Shown: positions 47,991 to 60,430, counted from the stretch's first letter. The stretch: DNA of 64,000 bases from Sipunculus nudus (GCA_026874595.1 CM049307.1:64970870-65034869), one strand, 5' to 3'. A program made the numbers and translations. Notes: generated from the sequence alone by a model not told the origin.

Positions 47991-48289
47991 TTTTCGATAT
48001 GTCCTTTAAAGGGCTCTTTTTTCTTGTAAAACAATAAGGTAAATGCCATGTGGTGGCACAGCTGACAGGACCCCTGTCAAACCCCACTCATGAACATCAG
48101 AATGTTGTGGTCATATGGTGCGGCACTCTTATATCACGTAGCAGTCCATCTCAAGTACCCTTTATCGGCTTTGGAGAGTATACATCTGCACCGTCATGGA
48201 CGCAATAATGCATAAATGAATAGCCGTGTGTTTGTGGTAAGGTAAATTGTAGCATTTATTGCCAGGGGTTTGGTTATGTTTGACATTTG

Positions 48290-48610
48290 GTGACAACAAG
48301 GAGCATGTGTGTGTTTGTAGGCAGGTGCAGGCTGGTCGGTCGGCCGTTCTCTTTTGTTAGGGCAGGAGCTGGTTTGTTCCCAACCCGTGCCCTTTGTGCG
48401 CATATCACATGCTTCCGCTGACCCGCTCAAACATCTTGTGCCACGAGTTCTTTGTTGCGGCTTCAGATGGTGTAGAGTTGGACGAGCCGGGTGTACCCTT
48501 AAGGTTGATTGCCTCACCTATGATCCGTGCCGAACGACAACTCTTTTGTTCCGCAAACTGAGCAATGAACTGGTTGGCTCTGTCAACCGTTTACAGTAGC
48601 TGGTGCCAAT
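48290..48610. other. Low-repeat island with open frames on both strands
   Basis: 81 residues on plus (48354-48599) and 107 on minus (48517-48194) overlap here. Neither shows a family, signal peptide or clean splice context. It resembles the other non-repetitive islands. Confidence 0.22.
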
Positions 48611-49454
48611 GGGACCACATCTCTGTGGCATTTTACTTATTATCGTAATGTGCTATATTGCTCTGGAAAAATGTGAAATACATAAACTAATTAAGTGACC
48701 ATACAAGGTGATAAAATGAAACCACCGCATTGTTACATTATAAAAAAATTACAAAAATAAATAAAATATACCGCTAATGAGTCATCGTCTGAATAGAATG
48801 TGTAAGCTTTGGGCTTTTTCAAATCCAGGTTGTTTCCACCACCGGTTGCTAAATGGGCATTTTATAAAGTAGCTTGTCATCAAGCGGAATATTAGTAAAT
48901 AGCACAGTCTGTTATTAAAGGGCTTCAAGAGCGCTAGTGAATACCAAACCTAAACATGCCATCTATGTCAAAGAAATACTAAAATAAAAATATATAATTT
49001 TGAGCAATGTCTGTACCATTTGTTTTATAATTTGCTCTGTATAAATTAGATATCTGGACTAATGACCAACCAAGTTTAGATTTACCAGAGAGATCTGGAT
49101 ATATATATATATACCATTTCGGCACATAATATTTCTCTTGTTTTTGGCAGAGCTGTGCGTCTTGACTCTGAGACACAGAGCACAGTAAATAACCGTTTAA
49201 CGTTTAACAAAGACTGGGATTAACTCGTTTATCGAAATATTCTGACCTGTTTTGCATTTATATTCTTATCTGTTGCTAGAAATAAGGATGACGATGAAGT
49301 GTCAGGCATTGATTTGGGGTTAAAGGCATCGCTTTGGAGTGGAAGACATGGCTTCGATGTGAAAGACATCACTTTGAAGTAGAATGCATGTTTGGATGTA
49401 GAGGGCGTCGTTAGCATAGATATATAGAAGAAATCGTTTTGAAAGAGAAAGGCA

Positions 49455-50635
49455 GTGATGTGATGAAGAGGCGTCGTTCTGACGAAGAAGGCAGTGCTGT
49501 GGTGTAGAGGCGTCGTTTTGACGTAGAAAGCAGTGCTGTGGTGTAGAGGTGTCGTTTTGACGCAGAAGGCAGTGTTGTGATGTAGAGGCGTCGTTTTGAC
49601 GTAGAAGGCAGTGCTGTGATGTAGAGGCGTCGTTTTGACGTAGAAGGCAGTGCTGTGACGTAGAGGCGTCGTTTTGACGTAGAAGGCAGTGCTGTGATGT
49701 AGAGGCGTCGTTTTGACGTAGAAGGCAGTGCTGTGATGTAGAGGCGTCGTTTTGACGTAGAAGGCAGTGCTGTGATGTAGAGGCGTCGTTTTGACGTAGA
49801 AGGCAGTGTTGTGATGTAGAGGCGTCGTTTTGACGTAGAAGGCAGTGTTGTGATGTAGAGGCGTCGTTTTGACGTAGAAGGCAGTGTTGTGATGTAGAGG
49901 CGTCGTTTTGACGTAGAAGGCAGTGTCGTGATGTAGAGGCGTCGTTTTGACGTAGAAGGCAGTGCTGTGATTTAGAGGCGTCGTTTTGACGTAGAAGGCA
50001 GTGCTGTGATGTAGAGGTGTCGTTTAAACTTAGAAGGCAGTGCTTTGATGTAGAGGAGTCGTTTTGACGTAGAAGGCCGTGCTGTTATGTAGAGGCGTCG
50101 TTTTGACGTAGAAGGCAGTGCTGTGATGTAGAGACGTCGTTTTGACGTAGAAGGCAGTGCAAGCTGTGATGTAGAGGTGTCGTTTAAACTTAGAAGGCAG
50201 TGCTTTGATGTAGAGGCGTCGTTTTGACGTAGAAGGCCGTGCTGTGATGTAGAGGTGTCGTTTAAACTTAGAAGGCAGTGCTTTGATGTAGAGGAGTCGT
50301 TTTGACGTAGAAGGCCGTGCTGTGATGTAGAGGCGTCGTTTTGACGTAGAAGGCAGTGCTGTGATGTAGAGACGTCGTTTTGACGTAGAAGGCAGTGCAA
50401 GCTGTGATGTAGAGGTGTCGTTTAAACTTAGAAGGCAGTGCCTTGAAATAGAGGCGTCGTTTTGACGTAGAAGGCAGTGCTGTGATGTAGAGGCGTCGTT
50501 TTGACGTAGAAGGCAGTGCTGTGATGTAGAGGCGTCGTTTTGACGTAGAAGGAAGTGCTGTGATGTAGAGGCGTCGTTTTGATGTAGAAGGCAGTGCTGT
50601 GATGTAGAGGGCGTCGTTTTGACGTTGAATATATG
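49455..50635. repeat. 39-bp minisatellite, about 30 copies
   Basis: The unit is 'gtagaggcgtcgttttgacg' followed by 'tagaaggcagtgctgtgat'. 39 bp is 13 codons, so frames stay open on the minus strand for 237 residues (50743-50030), encoding a 13-residue repeat (STSKRRLYITALP in one frame). The unit 'tgtcgtttaaacttagaagg' marks positions 50021, 50181, 50259 and 50419, spaced 160, 78 and 160 bp. The 160-bp steps equal four units plus a 4-bp 'aagc' insertion, which shifts the frame. No promoter, splice or family evidence supports a gene. Confidence 0.9.
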
Positions 50636-50743
50636 GCTTGATGGGTAGAGTTCATCTTTGACAGGAAGAGGATATCGCTTTGGTGTAGAAGGTATATTTG
50701 CTCTGGTGCAGAAGTCATCGCTTTGTTTTAGAAGACATTGCAT

Positions 50744-50748
<5 letters not shown>

Positions 50749-50810
<62 letters not shown>
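50749..50810. repeat. (TA)n microsatellite
   Basis: 31 uninterrupted TA repeats inside the decayed array. Confidence 0.95.
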
Positions 50811-50812
<2 letters not shown>

Positions 50813-51250
50813 ATGACATCACTGTGAGGTAAAAGGCATTGCTTTGATGTACATGGCGTCGTTTGCATATATCTTAATAATATATAGTACAGAAGACATT
50901 AGCTTAGATTTAGAAGGCCTTGTTTGTATAGCTTTATGGCTTTGGTGTAGAAGACTTCCCTTTGGAGTAGTGATCAGAGAAGTAAAGTGTTGTCACTTTG
51001 ACGTAGAAGTCGTTGTTTTAATACATGTAGGAGGCGCTGTTGTTTGCCTGTCGCTATAACTTGAATGGGGAAGGAATCGGTTTGGATCAAATAGAAGACA
51101 ATTCTTTGATGAACGGCAAGTGTTGCTTTGGTGAAGAAAACATATATTTGTCTACGAAAATATTACACTGATGTAAAAGGCATTGCTTTGGAGTAGAAGA
51201 CAGCTTTGACCTGGAAGTCATTGCTTTTATATAAAAGGATCGTTCAGAAG

Positions 51251-52860
51251 GTCCATCTTCATTTTTGTTGATAAGACGTGTGAATTCCTGGATCCATGGA
51301 TATCCGTGTTTTATACATATATACCTGGTATTTGTCAACAATTTATGTCTGCTGTCTCTAATCGTATGTCTTTACTCTTTCAATTTACACAAACAAATTA
51401 TACTGGGAATAACAATATATATGCAAATTCTTTTCGTCAGCTATGGATGTAGGGCTTTTTTTTATATACGATGATTCCTTAGGGTTTTACGGTAACGTTT
51501 CTATTCGCATGCGCACAGGTAAGTACTCCAAAAACGTTTTGGTCCTGGTGTAAGAACCAGCAAAAAAGCTAAATTAATTTGAGCAAGAATGCTTTGAGGG
51601 AAATTCTTGTAATCAATGTTAAGGGACAATCTTATGCGAAATGTGAGAAAAGTGTAAACTTTGCATCCTGAGAGCCCACAAAATAAAAAATTCATAATTT
51701 GATAACGTCAAATGGAACGTCAGTTGTTAATCGCTTGTTCTCTGCACGTAAAGCCCCTTATACATGCAGGTGTATTTATGCGTGCACATGTGTGCGAAGA
51801 TCTTTTGAAGCGAACAGTTATTTAAAAGTGACAGTAACTCACAAGGGGAAATGAGCTGTCTCAATTATAGGCAATTAAGAAAAAACAATATTTGACATGC
51901 ATACAAAAATGCTAGCAGAAAAAGCCTGTTATTAAATGATGGGCCCGTTAAAAAATATGTGCTTATATCGGGATGTACCATGCAATACCTCGGATGATGT
52001 CCAAGTTAAAACACACTGGAATTCCATGCACTGCGTGGTTCTTTACAGAACTTAAGACAGCCTGGGTTTTCCACTCTGACTGTCACCTCCATCCCTTAGG
52101 GGATAACAATCCACATTAGACTTAGAAGGACAATTGATACCAGGTAATAATTAATTTGTGTTAAGCCTGGTTGAAATTCAGGTATATATCGAATTCTGGT
52201 ATTAATGTCCGATACCTGCCGCCTTGCAGATTCAAAGCCACACCTCCCAGCTGCATGCTCCCACACCTCCCAAAGCCACATGCACCTCCAAGTGACACCC
52301 ATCCACTCGGCCAACAAATGTGACTGGTAAGATTCCTATAAGGGTACAAATCTATATGGTGGAAGATGCTGTATGTCTTTCTCCCATTTTATGTGCAAAT
52401 GTCACCAAGTACAACAGTGACAACAATAAAAATGATGTTCCCAGAAAAGCGGTTTGATAACGGTTGTGAAATAAATCCAAAAGCCCTGATTTTGTGATAA
52501 AATTCTCCTGCATGCGTCAGACCACGAGTTTTTGTATCAAAGATGGGTTATTAAAGCATTTATGGCTGGTGTAAAATGTTTAGTATAGTCATTACACATT
52601 TTTTTTTATTTATGTTCATTTTCCTGCAGTCATTCCTATAAATGGCCGATTTCCGCTTGTCTTATTCTAAAATGTATCGATATGTAAAAGGGCTTATACT
52701 GCAGTAAAGAAACCCCATTTACCAATGAATAGATCAGAATGGTAAATTTGTGTTTTACGATGCCAATAACTTGTTTATTTGCAGATCTTGGTGAACCAAG
52801 CCGTTTAAACCTAGTGTCGTATAAATAAACTTCTGCTGGTATCTGGTTTATCATGACGGC
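51251..52860. other. Unassigned DNA
   Basis: Short open frames only. 'ccacacctcccaaagccac' and 'ccacacctcccagctgc' near 52240-52280 form a small imperfect duplication. No gene recognised. Confidence 0.4.
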
Positions 52861-52911
52861 CATCCAGCAGGTTTGAATAGTGCAATGTATATAAGCTCTC
52901 TTGGAGCCTGC

Positions 52912-53015
52912 ATGGCGGTAAAACGCAGTCTCATTAAGCGCGCTGCTAGCCCAGTAAGCAAAGTCGACATGTCTTCAGATGCCGATCTGGCTCAGACCAA
53001 CAGCCGACGAGTTAG
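52912..53015 (+). CDS. Candidate first coding exon of an unknown gene
   Basis: From ATG at 52912 (another in-frame ATG at 52885) the frame reads MAVKRSLIKRAASPVSKVD, then a Ser/Asp-rich stretch ending TNSRRVR. This composition looks like the basic and acidic N-terminus of a nuclear protein. A possible GC-type donor TTAG|GCAAGT lies at 53015/53016; unspliced, the frame ends after a hydrophobic tail near 53085. No following exon found and no family recognised. Confidence 0.28.
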
Positions 53016-53340
53016 GCAAGTACTTTTCACAATATTGACATTTATGTGGGTAGCTGCAGGAATCGTTTCTTGCAGTCCACGGTGCTGACAACATTCTGCG
53101 TTCAAGGTTAAGAGGGCATCCCTGCCGAGAGACGCTGCGAGGGATAATGGTGGCCTCTATATAACTAAGGTAGGCAATTACCCAGGGCTCCGGGGCGCAA
53201 GGGAAGCGCCGTTTATTTGCCTGTGTCTTGTAGCGCTGTTATTATATTGACTCATACAGTCTGTGGAGCACTGGCTGAGCGGCCTGACTTTGTTAATATG
53301 ATGCATCGAGACTGTTGGGCCTTATTCAATTATGCATTGT
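53016..53340. other. Low-repeat, GC-balanced island
   Basis: Continues the non-repetitive texture of the candidate exon ('gagggcatccctgccgagag', 'gaagcgccgtttatttgcc'). It could be intronic regulatory or UTR sequence. Confidence 0.25.
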
Positions 53341-53643
53341 CATAGCCTTGAGTGGTGAAGTATCACTTTCATGTGAAAGCATCACTGTCGTTACACTCGA
53401 TATATAATCAGCTTAACTCTCAAATACACATTTCCCTAAACCGCAGAATGCTGGATACCAAGGGGTATATTTAATCAGTTTGAAATAAACCCGTTATTGG
53501 AAATACTAATGGAGAATTATCTCACCATTACATATAATAATTGTAATAATAATTTTGGTTTATTAGTATTATTATTTTAATTCATGGTTTGGTGTCGAGG
53601 CTTATTTTCTGCGTGATGGGTCCTGACCATGAAAAGCTGACTG

Positions 53644-53662
53644 ACACACACACACACACACA
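53644..53662. repeat. (CA)n microsatellite
   Basis: About nine CA repeats. Confidence 0.9.
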
Positions 53663-53959
53663 GTCTGTGAAATAATTTCTCTGCTTTATATTGTCACAAG
53701 TAGCTGAAATTAAGGTGTTCCGATATTTTTTGCAAGGTTTTGGAATAACACATTTTTAATTATGAGGATGTAGGAAAGATCACCAGTCTTAATGAGGTTA
53801 TATCTGCTTAACACGCTACCACAACGGCATTTATATAAATCAGATTTGATTAGGTAATTATGCAGCACATGTATCAAACCCCATTGATGGTTTTTGTACT
53901 AAAAAAATCGAACCTGAGTACAAGCACCAGTTACAAAAACACCATTCCTGAGATACTGG

Positions 53960-55990
53960 CACGGATGCACACTATAAGAAAATGATTAAAGGTGGCGTCA
54001 CTAGCTTTGTGTACAAGGAAAAACCGTCGAAGATGTATGGACATGCAACATTTCAGGCAGATACCTCAAACAACTCTTCAGTTATGTGCAGAGAAGCTTG
54101 CATCGAAAAAAAAAAAATTGTAGGTGGCGCCACTAGTCTTGTATACGACAAAACTATACGAGAAGTATGGGCAAGCACAATTTCACGCTGATATTTCAAG
54201 TCACTCATGAGAAATAAGCGGGGACGTACACTGCAAAATCATTATTGTAAGTGGCAACACACGTCTTGAGCACGAAAAAGCCATCAAAGATGTATGGTCA
54301 TTTCAGGCCGATACATCAAATCTAGCGCCATTTCGACCCTCTCAAATAAGAGAGTATACGACCAGCGTACTGGCTGTCAATATGCCGTAACATCCTTCAA
54401 CGAGGAACACACTTTAAGGCTCTATGCATGGGGATGCAAATATTTTCGTCATTTTTCAAAACGCCTCATGGCCTACAAGTACGCTGTAACTTGACATAAA
54501 CCAGAACAATCGTAAGCTTTTTAGTATACTTTCTAACACCTACCATGAGCGATAAAAAATTAATCTCAGCATATTGGTAAATCCGTCTGCATGTTGTTAA
54601 ATTTCTAACGCATGAATACAAAGATGGCTCGCAGCCAACTGCAGCCAACTGTAAGCGATTCAGGAAATGACTCATTACCATAGAGACGGATTTTCAGTTT
54701 GGATGTAAGTTCACATGTATACTTTGGTGTTAATTCATCATTCTTAGCTAAGATTATGTATGGGCTGTTTACCACGATATCAATGCAACATGATGGAAGA
54801 CCACTGCAATGTAATCTTCCGTATGGCTTGTATCACGACTCAAGTTGGGCTTACCAGCTCAATATAAATACCTACTGAGTCGTGAATTCACGGCTACATC
54901 AAACAAATACGAAACAAGGGCACCGCAAACGTGCATAATACGTTCTCTTATGTGTTGTGACGTCTAACCTCATTAAATATGTGTAAATTTTGCTGAAAAT
55001 TAAATTCACATGAAAAGCTATATTGGTTGATATTTATACTGCATGAGTTTCGTGAAAATCCATAAGAATTTATCACGGCACCGCCAAAGTCTGATGGCCT
55101 CTGACCTCATTAAATATGCCTGGATTTTGACGGGAATCGAACTTATGCGAGATATTATATTGGTTTATTTTTCTGTTGAGATTAATCAAATCCCTCATTT
55201 TCCTGATAGGTTATCGCGGCGACACCACCAAGTAGCCTTGTGGTCTCTGACCTTATTAAATATGCGTGGATAATGCCTATAATCGAACTCGAGCGAGATA
55301 ATCTATTGGTTAGTAGTTATGGTGAGTTTCGTAGAAATCCATCAAAGCCCTGGTAAGTTATCGGACGGATGGACTGTAGGTATACCATAATACGGCCCGT
55401 CATGACGGGACTAAAAAAAACTATTGTAGGCGACGTCACCAGTTTAATGTACAAGAAAAAAACCGTCGAAGATGTATTGACATGCAACATTTCAGGCAGA
55501 TACATCAAACCACTCTTCAGTTATGTAGACAGATGCACGCAACGCAAAAAGAATTGTAGCTGGCGCCACCAGTCTATTATAACTGTCCGAGTTGTATAGA
55601 TATATGCAAAATTTCAGGCTTATATGGCAAATCATTCCTGAAAAATACTCAGGGACGGACACTGCCAAAAATTATTGTAGGTGGCGCACAAGTCTTGTGT
55701 ACGAGTAAGCTAACCGAGATGTATGGACATACAAACATTTCAGGTCACACCACTCCTGGAATACTGTCATAGATATACACTTCATAAAAATGATTGTTTG
55801 TTGCGCCACTAGACTTGTGTAAGAGAAAGCTATTCGCAAGAAAGCTATTTGAGATATATGCCAACGCAAAATTTCAATTTGTAAATTCACTCCTGATAAA
55901 AACGTAGGGATGTATTCTACGTAAAAATGATTGTAGGTGGCGTCCTAGTCTTGTGTATGATAAAGCTATGCAAGATGTATAGACATGCAA
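53960..55990 (+). repeat. Degenerate array of 'GTAGGTGGCGCCAC...' units
   Basis: Units near 53990, 54120, 54250, 55420, 55555, 55675, 55795 and 55930 share the order 'attgtaggtggcgccac', 'agtcttgtgtac', 'aagctatc..agatgtatgg', 'acatgcaa.atttcagg' and 'tacatcaaac.actcctga'. Typical spacing is 110-130 bp, with about 70-80 % similarity. Between, 55040-55330 has two copies of a 'ggcctctgacctcattaaatatgc' block. Small open frames here are repeat-derived. Confidence 0.7.
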
Positions 55991-56149
55991 CGATTCAGGT
56001 AAATACATCACTATACTGAACTAAACATATAAATGCAATACCTATAGCAGTTCTACAGCAGCAGCTAAATGATAGCACAAGTCCCTCTTTTAATCCTAGC
56101 ATTGAGCCAAAGCTATTTATGCATCCTTTCAATGGGGAGTGGGGCACCC

Positions 56150-56480
56150 TAGTTCAGCTGACCAAGAAAGTTGCCCCCAGTCAAGCGTAGCCCAGATTTG
56201 GCCACTTCAGTGACTCCACTGGAAATCTGAAACACTTGGCAGTCTGCCAAAGCTATTTATAGATACAGACAGCTGCCAAAACCTAAACTAGTATTGGCAT
56301 CATGCAAAGACCATTTATAGACACCGAATACAGACAAAATCCTGGCCTGTTGCCGAACTCGACACAATGTTGACACTATGCCAGTCCATATATGTTAAGA
56401 GACAAAATCTTGGCTCGTTGTCAAATCTGATTACAATGCTGACAATGTGGCAAAACCGTTTATACAAATTGAGAGATTTT
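56150..56480 (-). repeat. Inverted copy of the 'ggcagactgcca' composite repeat
   Basis: 'cacttggcagtctgccaaagctatttatag' type blocks and 'ctgttgccgaactcgacac' / 'tcgttgtcaaatctgattac' alternate. The reverse complement matches the array at 10390-10790. Confidence 0.6.
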
Positions 56481-58225
56481 TGCTATATGCTTTAGAAGGC
56501 GGACATATTCGTAAGAGTTTTTTTAATCAAAGAATTTAGAATAATAAGATGCCAATTGAAAGCAAAATCAGAATACATATATAGTTTATTCATCTTACAC
56601 ATAACTTGGATATGCACCGGTAAATTATACTCCATATACATCTCTGCTTATATACACATAGAAGTCTATATTCATTAATATAAACATCGACTTGTTAAAC
56701 CCAGTTTTCTCATAATCGTTTAATCTTAAAACATTTCCACCAACATTTTGGTTGATATTAGCGATATATGACTCGAAATCCAACTACCTCATGGCATAAT
56801 ATAATGTTTATCAATCTGTACCATGTCAGATGTTACAGCTTCAATCAGCCAACTTAAAAGGTAAAAATGGCTGATTTCAAGGTTCCGTTATTGAGCCAAA
56901 AGTCATTTGAACAAGGACCACCTAAGACTACTTTTTTTAAATAATATTAAAGAATTTGGCACTGCTGATATACAGAAGAAGACTGTTGTAGACCTCATTC
57001 TGATACAGGTTTACCAGGCAGGTTAAGCTTTCCATAACTCTACAAACATTTAACCCCAACCATTCTTGTACACGAAAGAGAGCACTTGTCACGTCGCTAA
57101 AGATGTGAACGACCGGGTACTTTTAAAAGTCAAACCAACTGGCTGAAACACTCACATATGTACACTTCAAAAATTGAATTAGACATATGTGAACAAAACA
57201 AATCAATATATTAAAGAAAGAAGGCACATTCTCTGGAGAGGCGCTCGATTACTAACGTCTGATAATCAACACAGAAATAAGCACCAAGTCCGTTAGACAC
57301 ACTACACAGAGCAGTCCCTTTGTTTACAATTCTCCTGATCATATGACACACGTGACATCAAAATGTTGCGCTGCCCGGCTCACACTTTGTTCGTGCTCAA
57401 CGACAGTACAATCAGTCCACCTTTAGATTCGCTGGCGTATTGGTTTAACTCTGAAGGCACAGTTCACGCATTACTCACTAATTAACGCTCAGATGATTCT
57501 ATCTTGACTTAGAGTCAATGGAATCATCCAGCACTAGGTAATCGAACATGCTTCCACACAGCGGTATCAGTCACGCGTTTAAACGAAGTCCTCGATCTGT
57601 TCCTGGAAGCGCTCACAACAGGTATAATCGCCAGATTACCAGTCCGTTGGCAAAATGCGATACTCGCTCTGAAGTCTGTTACATAGAAATCACCATGGCC
57701 TTCCTAAGACATCGACTTTCTACGCTTACAGACATATCTCAGCTGTTTCGACTCTGATGCACGCAGACCTGGACTGTAGACATCGTCAGACTATACCGAA
57801 ACTGACCCTTTGGCCAATCACCACTTCCTACTATGCCGACCGTCAATAACAACATGATTTCTAATATGGACACGCCTCCAGAGATATAACCCTAAGAAAA
57901 CTAAACTTAACATGTGCTGATCCTTTGTAGTCTACAACAAACAATCGTTACTACAGAGACCTCCAAACAGTTACGGCTCCGACGGAATTAAACTGTAATG
58001 AAATTTACATCAAACGAGACACGTATGCTCTTTAACAAAATTTCTCACGCTAATATCTAAATTTGATGCTCCATATAATGTACAGTAAATTATCAATCAT
58101 TATCATCTAGTTATACTCCCTACTTGAACATGCAACACAATGACTTAGTCACAGTTCTCTGGTGACAGCATTAACATGTGATCATTCCTGTGAAGTATTA
58201 AATGTTTGGTATGACAGATTTGTCA
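56481..58225. other. Low-repeat DNA, no gene assigned
   Basis: The 57340-57800 part is less AT-rich and has a 69-residue plus frame (57548-57757) without family features. A donor-like site ('cacaacag|gtataatc') lies near 57620. Not enough to call an exon. Confidence 0.35.
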
Positions 58226-58229
58226 GAGA

Positions 58230-58870
58230 TTTTTTTTCTTATTAGTGGCTGAAAGAGGCCGAAATTCCCCCAGTAAAAATAAACCTATACAGGTGGCGCC
58301 ACCAATACCTGAATTTCCCTTTGGGGCATGTGAGGCGTTTTTGAGAATATATGGGTTAAGGTACGGGCGACGGCGGACGGACGACACCTGGCTATGCATA
58401 AGCTCACGATTTCACTAAAAAGCACACACACACGTGGCGCCCCCAGTCTAATGTATGCGAAAATTATCCAAGATAGTGAACATGAAAACTTTCTTGCACT
58501 ACATCAAAGCGCTCCTGAAATATGTGTGATTTCACCAAGAATAAACGACAAGCAAAATTAATAGTATTGGACACGCCACCAGAATTCTGATAGACTTTTG
58601 TACCAGCTAAAATGCCTAAGCTCTATGGTCATACAACATTTCTGGCCAATACATCAAACCATTCCTTATATATGTTTATGGATGTAAGCTGCGAAAAAAG
58701 TGTAGGTGGCACCGCCAGTCTTGTGTACGATGAAGCTATCCAAGATATATGGACATGTAAAATTTCAGACCAATACTAGTATATCAAACTACTCCTGAGA
58801 TATATGTGATTTTCACTACGAATGGACGCCATTTTATATGGCGCCACCAGTTTTCCTGTAGGAGATCAAG
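58230..58870 (+). repeat. Dispersed repeat mosaic with GGTGGCGCCACC units
   Basis: Includes GGTGGCGCCACC at 58292-58303, 'ggcgacggcggacggacgac' near 58367, and units with 'gtcttgtgtacgatgaagctatccaagatatatgg' near 58718, close to the 54-56 kb array. Confidence 0.6.
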
Positions 58871-59288
58871 CATCCAAGATCTATGCACAAAAATATGGTT
58901 TACTAATTGCTAATCAAATGTGGGATTTAAATAAGGCCACATGGTACATTAGAAAATCAAATATTCTGTCATTATTATGTCACTCACGGATAGTGAGAGT
59001 TGGGAAGTTAAATGACAACCGTATCTGTATAAGTATTTTCACCTTTGGTTGGTATCAAGTCCAACAGTGCTTATCTTGATTGTTGCCGTTGTTTATCCAC
59101 AATGAAGGATGGAAACCAAGTGTGGTCTTTTGTAAACTCGTGGTCAGCCTTTGGATCATAAGTTTTCTGTCCTTTTTCAAAATCTGATATTTGACATTGT
59201 TTGTGACACAATAAACGATAGATACAAATGTACTGAAGTGGAAAAACAACATAGCAGCTATATATTACATAACAGTCATTCCTGTTGA

Positions 59289-59290
<2 letters not shown>

Positions 59291-59357
<67 letters not shown>
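59291..59357. repeat. (TA)n microsatellite
   Basis: About 32 TA repeats. It ends directly at the truncated start of the next hairpin-family copy. Confidence 0.95.
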
Positions 59358-59359
<2 letters not shown>

Positions 59360-60430
59360 AATGGCGCTTTGTCCGTCGTCCGTCCGGCCGTTAGGTCGTC
59401 TGTTAGCAGGGCACAAATCGTAAACGCTGACCCTAGAAACTTCTAAGTAAATATCCAAGGTAGTTAACAAAAAATTCCTTGGAAACCTGAAATTACTTCA
59501 CTGCGACCTATATCTTTCCAGCTGTTGGGCTTGTAAATATCCCCAGAATAATTAAAAATTTGATACAAAACCTCCAGTATCTTGACAATTATTGCACTGA
59601 TTGCCATGAATCATGCCTTGAATATTGACCATGGCTATTTTTGTCAGTTCCCGAAATTTGGTGGCTCCACTTGTATTTTATTCTAATTTTTTTTTATTTT
59701 TTTTTCTCTTTTTGGGACCATCAAATTACAGCAATCATGCCAGTTTCTCAGCTGTTGTTTCATCTAGTGTCCTGAAACCTTTTATCAGGACCCTCTTGAA
59801 AAAGAGGGTGCCCTATAGTAATCATTCTGTCCGTCCATCTGTTAGTCCCCCTTCCTAAAAAAGATTTTGGATGCATTTATAGCCAAACTTTTTATCCCAA
59901 ACCTTCCATCTTCTTCATATTGTCCACCTGCCAATGAGAGAAGATTTTACATGATCTTATAGTCACATTCTCAAAGGTCCAGGTCACAGGGCCCATCCAT
60001 TCACAAATTAGTTTACGGACGATGACTCCATTTTGGGTAGAGAGATTAGATTCAAATTTAATCACATGACCCACATTTGGTAAAGCTCATAAAAATATTC
60101 TTCTCGACAATTTCAGCTGAGCGTCAAGACCCTTCGGTCCCTAGGTCATGCCAGTAATGGTTGCAGCAATGTGTGTATCAGAATTGAGGAATAAATATGC
60201 AATAGTTCAAACACTTAGAAGCGTCCGACTTCTATGGTGCTAAACATGTTTTTGTAGCTTACAGAAAAAAGGTCACTGTGACCTTGTTTCGAATTTCCAA
60301 GGAGAATTCTCCAGGAATTCTTTGAAGGCTGATGATTTTGTGCCCTGCGAACGGACAGCCGGGTGGCAGGACAACGGACAAAGACCCACCGCTATAGCTC
60401 AACATGACTGAAAGTCAGCTGAGCTAAACA
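59358..60430 (+). repeat. Hairpin-family repeat, copies in both orientations
   Basis: 'gtccgtcgtccgtccggccg' and 'gcagggcacaaatcgtaa' at 59370-59420 are the body just after the 5' hairpin, which is itself missing. A 3' end (TTCAGCTGAGCGTCAAGACC) lies at 60113-60132. From about 60300 to 60427 a second piece runs inversely and ends in the hairpin 'agctcaacatgactgaaagt' / 'cagctgagctaaa'. Confidence 0.65.

Larger units (their letters stand above)
49250..51250. repeat. Old decayed array around the 39-bp minisatellite
   Basis: On both sides of the regular core, words like 'gaagacatcgctttggagtag', 'aaaggcattgctttgatgta' and 'gaagtcattgcttt' recur at irregular spacing. They are recognisable relatives of the core unit, so the core is a recently homogenised part of an older array. 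Confidence 0.65.

Noticed and set aside
49455-50635. CRISPR-like regular array
   Set aside because: Whole units repeat with no unique spacers, and the context is eukaryotic; it is a minisatellite.
50030-50743. 237-residue minus-strand open frame
   Set aside because: It stays open because the 39-bp unit is a multiple of 3; the 4-bp insertions make it switch between unrelated repeat peptides, which a real protein would not tolerate.
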